Assembly (NCBI RefSeq): GCF_000485595.1
Contig: NW_014577117.1
Span: 619,839 to 683,838 of the forward strand
Length of the DNA: 64,000 bases
DNA from: Priapulus caudatus
Lineage: Eukaryota; Priapulida; Priapulimorpha; Priapulimorphida; Priapulidae
Reading direction: 5' to 3'
A model generated the notes under the pieces. It had not been told where the DNA came from and ran no database searches. It saw only the letters and a program-made list of their open reading frames with translations. The position numbers and the translations under genes are program-made. Of this stretch, positions 54,560 through 64,000 are shown in pieces; within the stretch, counting starts at the first letter, position 1, and the number at the start of each line of letters is the position of its first letter.

Positions 54560-54915
54560 AATTCTTAGTAGTGTCGTGAAGACAAAATGACGTCTTTTTT
54601 TATACGTCTTTTATACATCAATCTTGAGACGTCTTTTAAACGTCAATGTTATGACGTCTTTCAAACGTCAATGTTAAGACCTCGTTTATACGTCAAAATA
54701 CGTCAATATTGAGACGTCTTTTAAACGTCAATGTAAGACCTGTTTTATACGTCAAAAATACGTCAATATTGAGACGTATTTTAAACTCATGTTAAGACCT
54801 GTTTTGGACGTCAAAAATACGTCAATATTGAGACGTCTTTTAAAACGTCAATGTTAAGACCTGTTCTAGACGTCAAAAATACATCAAATATTGAGACGTC
54901 TTTTAAACGTCTAAT
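54560..54915. repeat. 60-bp tandem array rich in GACGTC
   Basis: Five to six units of about 60 bases (starts near 54623, 54712, 54771, 54831, 54893) with GAGACGTCTTTTAAACGTCAATGT, AAGACCTGTTTT and ACGTCAAAAATACGTCAATATT. Units are enriched in ACGTC/GACGT inverted pairs. Confidence 0.9.
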
Positions 54916-57684
54916 TTTGGCTAAATAAAAAAATGTCTGTACTGCATCAATTCTCCTAGAATTGATGAGAATTAGGCATAACATACAACAGCAAGGTTTC
55001 AGATAAGTTTGCATGACAGTTTTTCAATTTGTATTCTATCACATGCATGTACATCATTGGAAAATACAGACATCACGAACTAATTGTGATCACAATTTGT
55101 ATAGTGTACAACAAAAAAGTTTAGCTTTTTATAAAACCAATATATGTCAAAAATAACATAGAATACGTATCGACATAAATTAAGTTGAAACTCCACTTTA
55201 ATAAGCTATCAAGTGAAGCTTGTCACAATATGGTTCGAAAATTAACTTATAACACAAAAGTTTACACACTATATACGTGTATATCCATGCACATGGAATA
55301 TACGCGATTTACTGACAACGTTACTACAAAATATTATGCATATTATGGGTGATGTGGTGTGGACATTTATAAAACTGCCACCAAATATTGCACGAGTGTA
55401 AACAGGTAAACTTTCCAGTAAAATAGAATACCAACCTAAACTATTATATAAGTGGTCAGTCTGGCGGTTGTTTCTTGAAAAACAACTATCTTACACAAAA
55501 TAGATTAAGTAAACATTTCTAAATGTCTTTAAAATGATCTATTCTACGGAGAATTTTTGCCCTTGCAGAAAAAACTAAAATCTAGCTGAATTAGATAGGA
55601 TCTATTCTGGTTAATATCAAATGCCTTACCTATACGGTCAACCTGCTGAAGGATTGAAAACGGGTACAGGTGACGTTCGCCTCCTATCAAGGAGGCTCTT
55701 CTTCAAAAGCTGACTGAAGGAGTTTTATTCCAAAAGGTTTTGAACAATCAGTTGTTTGAAGTGTGTCAACAACTTGGGCTAGCACACGTGTACCGGGAGG
55801 TCTGCTGATCGCCTTTTCGTCAGGCTTAGCAGGCTGCGTACAGTTATGCGCTGCGAGCAAACGAGCAAAACTGTACGTGGGCTAATAGTACCTAGAGCTA
55901 GTGTGGACCAACAATGCCTGCGGCCCGGACTGCACCTTCAGCACCATCTGGTTCTGTCGTCAAAACGCTTGCGTCATCCTATCAGGTCAGGGCGTTTTTC
56001 GAGAAAGCCTGCGGAATAGGCAGGCGAATTCGTCTCATAAGCTGTACGTTTTTCAATCTTGTCACGGTTGTATGTAACTAATTACACCCAGCATAAGATC
56101 TATTAATCTACCAAGCCCCGGAAGCTGTGGATGTTTTAGTAGGCGTGGACTTATCAGTCCCAACCTGGAGACAACCGGACATATCGCTGATTTACCCAAC
56201 ATTCAAGAAACCACATGATCTTTATGCAGGTATTGAAGAATTGCGAGTGACACAGCGTCAGCGAATGCATTTTATCGTAGTCGACGCTTGTGCGCAGAAT
56301 TGTAGAATATTGTAAACTTCGTTGGCGATTAATTTGAAACAACGGTGCATTCTTGAGAGAGGCGTGTTAGTATGTCTATGGCAGGCTAGAGGTGCGGGCA
56401 GCTACTAGGCCTGCTCGCATCACTAGAGTCACTTAATATAGGATGTGGGAATTACCCGGCTCCTAGTTTCATATTACAGCAATACGAATTGCTCCTCCCA
56501 CTAAACTACTATAGATCGAGAAATTGCATGTTTTGTAAAATAACGAAGGTTCGTAAAGACAGTCTTCATCTGTTACTCCAGACCATTGCTTGCGCTATTC
56601 ACAAGCACATAACCGGCTAAGTATCATGAAAGTTGCTGGTGAAAAACACTGGGAAAACTTCATAATAATTATAGCTGTGTAGTTTATTAATAAATGCGCC
56701 ACAGAAATATACAATTACACAGCTTTTTTTACATTACCATAGGCAGTAGAAAGATAGCCTACTTGATAATACCGGTATATACAAGCTCATGTCTACAGTA
56801 ACGTAGGCAGGTAGCTAGAAGGTAGCCAGTGTGACAGCGTAATATACCATGCCTCATGCTTACCAGGAACATAGGGCGGCAGCAAGACGTAATTGATAGG
56901 GTACAGTAAATGCTCCACCAGTAAAGTCGGCATCGGTCTAACTCGTCCAATGTCGCCTAAAACCTTGAGGCGCAGACTTGCGACTCTTTTTCCATGCGGA
57001 CTCGTGGGCTGCCAGATTCTAGAAATCACAAGCCGCCGGGTCTCGCATTGAGAGATCGCCGTATGGTCTCGGGGGAATCGTGTCATAGACTGCAGATTTC
57101 TGGTCGCTTGAAATCAAACATCCCGTTTGAATTTTCAGCAAACTGTCACCCGATAATCGCTTTCGACCATCGCATGTGTGCGGTAGCGACAGCGGACGTT
57201 CGCAAAGCATGAAAAATATCTCTTCCAGAACCAGTCAGGCGAGCCCATTGCTCATGCATGTGCTATTTCAACTATGGTGCTACGGCTCACAGCAACCAAA
57301 TGAATCCGGTAGCAGTCAGCTTGATATGGCGCACACTCGGCGAGCTGCCGAGTGCGACCTGACCGCCATGCCGATGCAGTTCGCAGCGATAGCGCGGCGA
57401 CCAAAAGTGGCGCAAGTCTGCGCTTAGCTTAAGTCGTCATTGATCGAGTCAAACGAGTCGCCGGTTTTCTCTCATAGCTTAAATCCATTGCGAAATAGCG
57501 CACCTCCCAACATGCCTAAGTCATTAAATTATATAGAGTCGTCATTATAGGCGCTTTATGTACAGTCGTGCACCCTCAGACATACTGTCAGATACCATGC
57601 TAATATAAAACACAACGAGTATTTCCCATATGTAATCTTGATCGTCAGAAATAGACTGATTGGTGGCAGTGATACGGTCTAGGC
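54916..57684. other. Stretch without recognised genes
   Basis: Short ORFs only (for example 56127-56315, 62 residues, unassigned). No motifs. Confidence 0.5.
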
Positions 57685-57958
57685 CAGTGGTTCTTAACCT
57701 GGGTACGAACGAACCCAGTGGTTCGGTGGCCAGTCTTCAGTGGTGTTCGGCGGAGGTCCTCCGAAATACGCATTAAAAAAATTTTGGTTTATTCTTTGCA
57801 CGCTTTTCCAATATAGTCGTTGAATGTTGATGGCAATATAGTTTTATTTTGGATTAATTAAATTTGATTTTTTTTGTCAAATTTGAGGGGGTTCGGCGAG
57901 TGAGCAGTGGGCTTCCGTTAGGCGTTCGGCGCCTCTAAAAAGCGTTAAGAACCACCTG
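57685..57958. mobile_element. hAT-type MITE (274 bp)
   Basis: Starts CAGTGGTTCTTAACCTGG and ends AAGCGTTAAGAACCACCTG, terminal inverted repeats of about 15 bases. Flanks 57677-57684 (GTCTAGGC) and 57959-57966 (CGTCTAGC) share GTCTAG, consistent with an 8-base target duplication with slight decay. Interior TTCGGCG-rich, no ORF. Confidence 0.88.
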
Positions 57959-59487
57959 CGTCTAGCGGGCCATGTGGTCAAAGCTGGCGATGCATCGCAT
58001 GATATCATGCAGATACAGTAGTATAATATTATGGACAGTGTTGGAAACCAGTCGCGCCGCGTCGCAAAGTAGGTTCAATGATTGATATAAAGCCTGGCGG
58101 AAACATCAGCTTCGATGTCGAGCTTCCAAGTCAGTCCGAAATACGCTTTGTAAGTCGTCAAAATTGAGGATATAGTGCCTACATGCATAGAATCGTTCAC
58201 TTGGGCCGACTTAATATTAAATCGCACAAATGACGACGTATGCGTATGGTCTCATTTTGCACGATTCTAACTAAGCCTGTTACGCTATTTCGACGACTTT
58301 GAGAGATGTCATATGCTTGATATTTATCCTGTATATTAAATTAATTTAAATGGTTCAATGTACTTCCAATGGGACTAATACTTGTTATTCCCGTTGGCAT
58401 AAGCATACAGCGAAGAGAGACAATATGGCAAATTCTTCGAGATGTCCGATCTTCCTGCTGACTCGTCGTGTGCGTTGGACGATGTTTCTTATGGTACAAT
58501 CTTAAGAAGAGAAAAGATAACAAATATTGGCTGTCTACTAACATTATAATTTCGAGCAATTCAAGTCTAACAAACAATGTCTTCTACGAAGTACATTGCT
58601 CCACTTATCACAAGACATCCGCATTACTTTGTGTGCTGGGTACTGTACACACGTAATTTCCTGTTGAGTTCAACAATGAGGACGCTTTATATCTCTATTG
58701 TTTAGAATAATTTTAATTAAGGTGCACACAATTATTGCAGAATCGTGAAAAACTGTTTACAGCATTATGTTACCTCTATGACATTACTAGTAAATGACCT
58801 TGCCATCTCAAGGTTCGTTCTTGCCAAAGGCAAACTTGGGCCCTGTTTTGTGCTTTCATGTGTGAAACATCTCTTTGTAAGGTTTGAAGTGCACTCATCA
58901 AGCCTGTGAGCTGCGCAAGAAACGGTGATTGTGTTACGGCGGTAGCTACTAGACCCATCCGACGTTGCAGCCTGGGTCGCCACGCTACTGTCGAATCAAC
59001 ATTGATTGAAACCGACACAACACTTTTATTACCGAGCTCCGGATGTACGTGGGTGAAATCAACAAGACTAACAGATTTACATTACGCATCATTGCAACGT
59101 AAATAGCTATTTTCATTTTTCTTGAACGAGTGCAGTAGTGCTACTATTATGAATAGGTATTCTTGCCCATTACGGGAGCCGACATATAACCAGAAAAATA
59201 AGCTTTCTCTACCTTGACGTATTCTCAGCGTGGATTCAATCTTCAACTCGCTTCACGTGCGTCCTCTTAGGCGGTAGAAATGTAGGTCTAGACTCTAGTA
59301 TTTCACTTCTTTTATTTTTGCCTTTATGCATAATTATGATCATTATACCTAAACCAAAACTTTGTTTCCTGACATTAGTATTAAATAATATATGTCAATA
59401 AAAAAGCATATTCGCGACTCTCTTGTACGTTCGCTCGGTGTGATTCTGTCATTAAACTGTACGCGTTCTCGGTTTTACGTTCAATTG
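57959..59487. other. Stretch without recognised genes
   Basis: A minus-strand ORF (58776-59018) has a heptad-like LTGLMSALQTLQRDVSHMKA stretch, unassigned. AGTCGTCA/CGACGTATGCG motifs at 58150 and 58230 resemble 22.6-22.9 kb. Confidence 0.4.
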
Positions 59488-59781
59488 CCACGGGGCGTAG
59501 CTACGGGGGGGGGGGGGGGCGTTAGGGCGCTCAGCGCCCCTCCCCTTCCACAAATTTTCTCTGGGCACTGCCCCCAGGAGCCGCCCCTTAAAATTCATGC
59601 TTGATAAAAAATTGAGATAAAAACAAATGCCGTTATAGAAGCTAGAACAGTCTATAAGTACAAAGAAAAGTTAGGGTATATTGTGCCCCCAACGGAACAA
59701 TGTGCACGGCGGCCCCCCACGCTCTGTGAGAGAAAATACCTCCCGCCCTCCCGCTGGAAAAATGCTCAGCTATGGCCACTG
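59488..59781. mobile_element. hAT-like MITE (294 bp) with a long G run
   Basis: Left end CCACGGGGCGTAGCTACGG, right end GCTCAGCTATGGCCACTG are imperfect inverted repeats. Flanks TTCAATTG (59480-59487) and TTCACATG (59782-59789) match at 6 of 8 bases. The left end resembles the CAGGGGCGTAGCCAG end of the autonomous hAT at 41.5 kb, of which it may be a derivative. A G14 run is at 59506. Confidence 0.65.
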
Positions 59782-60708
59782 TTCACATGCCAGCTACTAT
59801 AGTATAAGTATATCAGGAATGAGTACTATCTCAGGAGAGCATTAGATATGACAAATAAGATCTTTTTCGGCATAAACTATTAACTCCCTGGTAGTACTAG
59901 TATATATATATATATAGATATACGTAGGGCTATATATTACTATAAATCAACGTATGACGTCCGCTATAGCAGATATTGAGCATAAAGACGTGCACCACGC
60001 AGCGCACGTCACGCACCACTGTACGTGCCACACGCTGCCTCCCTTCCCGCCTCCCGGCCCCTTTTAACCCGTCTCCGCCCCCTCCTCCAGATAGCGTCTC
60101 CCGTACCCCCCCCCTGTCCCCCCTCCTGTGCAAAGGACGTAGCATGTGGCATTAACAAGTTTTCGCAGCTATCTTCGCCCCGGGGGGCATTAAAATTGAC
60201 TGGCCGCGCGTAAGCCTAACTGAAGATTAAAGGGTGTATGTCACTCGGCTGAGCCAGCCAAGATCCTGTCCCTGATAACGCCATGTCTTGCGGTAGCAAC
60301 TAGGAAGGAGCTTGAACTTATTACCCACCACCCACACACAATTGCGCCTGCGGCTTTTCCAACGTTTTTTGGGGTCTGGATCTTGAGACCTTCACTCACA
60401 AAATGGGATAACACAACAATATCGGTGGCGGAAAACATCGGTATATTTTTGACGATCATACAACAATGTATATTACCTCGACACGATACACTAGTGTCAT
60501 GCAAATTTTGGATGCCGATGGCGATAGGCTTGAAGCCAATTATAGTGGCTAGTCGAGCTCACATGTCATCACCAGTGTGTGAAAGTGATGATTCGTGAAA
60601 ATAATATATGTGATGCAGTGTGGCAAAAAAATAGTTCATAGTTATACAAGGTATAATGACACATATGCTTTGAAATAGGATGTCAAGTCTCTCCAAAGTG
60701 ATTTAGGA
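59782..60708. other. Stretch without recognised genes
   Basis: C-rich tracts near 60060-60125. Short ORFs only. Confidence 0.5.
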
Positions 60709-61290
60709 CATCAATTGGGAAAGACGCTCTAATAGAGAGCGTCAATACTACGAGACGTGTGTTCTAGACAGTTCTTAATGGAAAGTACTGTCTGAAATAA
60801 ACGGTCAAGCTTAGCGCTGCAGAACGATTTAGTACATCAATGGAAATCGGTATAGATAAAGCGTTCGTTCTTGCGTCTCATGTCTAAGACACTCGTTTTC
60901 ATGGGAATGAGCCAAGAAACAACCTGAATCGAGAAGACGGCTTTCTAATGAGAGCGTCAGCATGAGGCCTAACGCTGGTTAGACGATCATAATGAAAGAG
61001 TGTGTGGACGTCCAATACTGGCTACTATGATGTTATTACATCAATGGAAGGACGTGTCGTATAGTGATGGTCAATACTCGAGACGGGTTCTAACACATTG
61101 CAGATGGAAAAACGTCTAATAGAGCCGTCAGATTACTTGCAACAGCGATTGTAATAGCATCAGATGGATAAGACGACTCGTTATAAACGTCGTTTTTGCC
61201 AGTCATTCTGATAGACGTGCGTCTGGGTGATGACAAGAAACGGAGAGATCGAAGGACGTCTGAGAGAAGACGTCGTGTGACCCACTAGGG
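60709..61290. repeat. Degenerate tandem array with GACGTC/GAGCGTC words
   Basis: Recurring ACATCAATGGAAA..GACG.CTAATAGAG.CGTCAATAC..GAGACG.GTTCTA blocks at about 60709, 60833, 61037, 61099 and 61160 with many indels. Shares GACGTC words with the array at 54.6 kb. Possibly an uncorrected satellite. Confidence 0.7.
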
Positions 61291-61332
61291 AGTACCGGTT
61301 GGAGAACAGGTACAAGGTGCACTGGTCGGGCT

Positions 61333-62059
61333 GTGAAAATTTTTGGGCTTAAAAACAAAGAAGTTCTTCACATGAGCTACCTCCATACTAATTTCAGAAA
61401 TCTTCTTGGCAAGGCAGCAACAGAGAGCGTGGATGTCGATGACGCAATTCCCTTGAGGTTAGGCCGTAATGCCTTTAACGAATACATAATGCAAGGGCAT
61501 GACCAGGACAGCCGCTGGTGGTTAATTGCAAGCCATGCCACAATCCAGGCCGGCTGGCAGATCGGCTGCGTGCGCAGTTGGGAAGGGTTACGATACGCAC
61601 GGCGTCGGCATTTTGTGTTATTGGCTTACAAAACCGATTGCAGGCTCCGAAACATCCTGCCTTTCATCAATAAAATTTTCGAGTGAACTTGAAATGCACG
61701 TGCCACTACAGCTGGATAAGCAGTGTTGCCTTTTCCCATATAGAAGAAACCAAACACCGAGGGAGAATATTCACAGCGAAATAGTTTGGGACTCTTCCTT
61801 TTCCGAAGAAGAGATGCTCCCGTGGTCATTGACAGCATTGTTGAACGGAATTGCAGCATCAAAATGTCCACAGATGTTGCGGATGTGCAATGTTGCGGTG
61901 AGACCACGCCACCAAGCGGTACATGCTGCGAAGCCTGGCAAATCCGTTACTATTATAGCTTTCCCACTTTGGCGGCCACTGAATGGTGCTGAGTCGAGAA
62001 AAATTCCTTACCGCGGTTGGATAATCGATGATACAGCAAGAACATCACAGTATCTGTGA
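61333..62059 (+). CDS. Unrecognised overlapping ORFs
   Basis: 61333-61686 (117 codons, SRWWLIASHATIQAGWQIGC) and 61526-62059 (177 codons) overlap on the plus strand. No motif recognised. In this part of the window reading frames may be disturbed. Could be chance. Confidence 0.2.
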
Positions 62060-64000
62060 CTATCCTTACGCAAGCATGAGCGTGCAGCAGCCTTGTACAG
62101 CAATATGCTGTATACTGCCATGCTGGACAGCAGCATGATGTGGCATTGTGGCAAAAATATACCAACGCTGGGTGTCAATATTGACTTCACCACCACTTTC
62201 ACTCAGTTATTTAGGGCGAATTCCATTCCTTCTATCTCTCGAGAGTGAACATTTCAAAACTGCTAACTGGGCACTCTGACAAGCAATCATTGCTGATGAT
62301 TGTCCATCTGTCATTTGTTTAGCGGCTAAAGCCTCTTACACTAGTTGGGACAGCAAGCTATCGAACAAATGCACTCAGCACGTTCTGACTGATCATCGGA
62401 AAGGAGTTGCCTGTTGCACAAGAACAGGGGTGTATATTGCGTCGGGATCGAGCAGGTTTCGGGAAAATATGTAGCGTTATGGGGTGCGGTCCGCCTTGCA
62501 TTGCAAAAAGAGAAAGAGCCAGGCAATGTCTAAGGTGTGGTTTGTGTGATACCTTCATGCATTCACGAAAACAGTGTGGAAATTCAGGTCTGCGCGAGAA
62601 AGTTGTGCAAGAGCAGAAAATGCAACCTCTAGGATTCTTTTAAAACAACAGCATATACTTGACACTCATCAGCGGCCCGTAACGCAGAACATTATCAATC
62701 ATTAGATGGACTGAACGGAAACAAAAACGTTAGCATTTGGGCCTCGAGTCAAAATAACATTACAGATTGACTGTTACTTCTTCAGTTTTTTCCATGCTTG
62801 GCGTCTTCTGACCGTGCTCGAAAAAAATGTTTCGAGACTCCTGCAAATGCCTGAACTGTGTGGTAAAACACGACATCATTGAGTTGTAGAACAAACTCAC
62901 CTGTCTGAATGAGGCCAAATCTATGCATCTGTTGTGACAGTCGTTTATCACCGACTGCCACATTTTGGAGAGGCAACAACATCGTCTCCTAGGCTAAAGA
63001 ACGACCAGCATTTCTGCACACAACTTATTCCATACACAATTGTTAGACATATGCCTCGCTGTCAGCGGAGGTTTATGAAAGCGAAAGTCGATTCAATCGC
63101 TTCACCATGGTCGAAGCAACTATTTTCGATAAGCCACAATACAGGCCTATGGTAGGGAAAAAACTGGAGGGCACCATCCGGCGACACAGTATTCGAAATT
63201 CACAGCAAAGGTCGCAGAACAGTCTTAAAGAAAATTTCTGTTTGTAAAACACAAATATGCGAAGATGTAGTCTTGCAAATATCGCACCTAGCCAGTACTC
63301 AATTTGTACTTTACACTAAACTGCTCAAGATTTGCCGCTTATCTGTGAAACACAAAAGCTACTTCTCTCAGGTCGAAACCTAGCAATCACGAAGATGATT
63401 TGAACAGAGGTTCTGCGAGCGGCCTACAACATCCGAATTGGTCTCAGAAGCCTATCAAAGGAACCCATTGCCAGCACCGATGGCTATATATCCGGCTAAT
63501 AACAAATCAATATGAGAAATCCATGCCAGAATCCTGACACATTCCGCCTGCAGAGTCTGGCGGGTGAACCTCCGTAAAGGATTGCCACTGGGCGGACTTG
63601 CAGACGTAGGGCAGTACGCCGTCCACGCATCACTCCGTCAAGAAAAAAATCCCGGTCAACAGCTTGGCAAGTACTATCGCAACCGCAAAGCAAACGTAAA
63701 TCCAGAACAAACGGCTGGTCCGCGCGTATATGGTGTAGGGGAACGAGCAAGAAAAGTGAAGAAAATGTGCGGTTAATGTGTCCTTATGTGGATTCGCAGG
63801 TACGTATTGATAGATTGTAATGAGGAATCAATAGACTGTCGATCTTCTTTTCTGTTTGCGGCCTGATCCACCAGGTTGTGTGTCCAGAAAATATTGCAGT
63901 AGTGATGCCCCAGTGGCAGCTTCACGTCTGACCAACGCAGTGATAAGAATGGATTGTTCTGAGGTGTGTGCCAGAAGCAATGAGACCCTCCCCGTGACCC
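62060..64000. other. Stretch without recognised genes
   Basis: A 78-codon ORF at 62407-62643 has a Cys-rich piece (RARQCLRCGLCDTFMHSRKQ), perhaps a zinc-finger fragment; unassigned. Nothing else. Confidence 0.4.

Overview
The window is eukaryotic nuclear DNA, most likely from a marine invertebrate animal. The basis is spliced genes with GT..AG introns, long microsatellites, and a repeat set typical of sponges, cnidarians, molluscs or lower deuterostomes: DIRS, BEL/Pao, Ty3/Gypsy, Penelope, piggyBac, hAT, THAP-DDE, MULE and P-like elements. The phylum cannot be fixed from sequence alone. No rRNA gene, ordinary tRNA gene or CRISPR array was seen. Almost every recognisable coding stretch is a transposable-element protein, and most are broken by stops or frameshifts, so this is a transposon graveyard with one or two possible host-like genes.

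Layout, left part (1-20 kb): a repeat copy (1-200), an assembly gap, the 3' end of an LTR retroelement with a 1.58-kb LTR-like end (1202-2781) carrying seven AP-1-like heptamers, and a foldback MITE (3025-3193). A DIRS-type tyrosine-recombinase retrotransposon (about 3.29-9.73 kb) follows; its recombinase is split by a 1.6-kb nested insertion. Then come two piggyBac relics (10.8-12.1, 15.8-17.0 kb), a Penelope-like fragment (13.7-14.45), a YqaJ-exonuclease relic (14.8-15.7), a LINE endonuclease fragment (17.5-17.8) and a BEL/Pao pol relic (18.0-20.0).

Middle (20-49 kb): a spliced THAP plus DDE transposase gene followed by a P2X7-tail-like exon (20.3-22.4), hAT relics (22.9-25.4, 27.9-28.7), Gypsy fragments (26.6-27.6, 30.1-30.4, 38.3-40.5), a LINE RT fragment at 29.5, and a cluster of dispersed inverted repeats and hairpins with a tRNA-like sequence (30.5-32.5). 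An unrecognised two-exon gene (33.56-34.76) and an Arg/Gly/Ala-rich repeat ORF with an in-frame TGA (35.4-35.9) follow. Next are a MULE transposase relic (36.7-38.0), a nearly intact hAT element with both ends (41.54-44.17) and a multi-exon P-element/THAP9-like transposase (44.8-48.9).

Right part (49-64 kb): almost no recognisable coding sequence. It holds a second, insertion-rich copy of a repeat also present at 40.9-41.4 kb, a 25-N gap, two GACGTC-rich tandem arrays and two short hAT-like MITEs. Comparison of the repeat copies suggests that part of this region may be uncorrected long-read sequence, which would itself destroy ORFs. The genes do not form a pathway; the window records successive and nested transposition.
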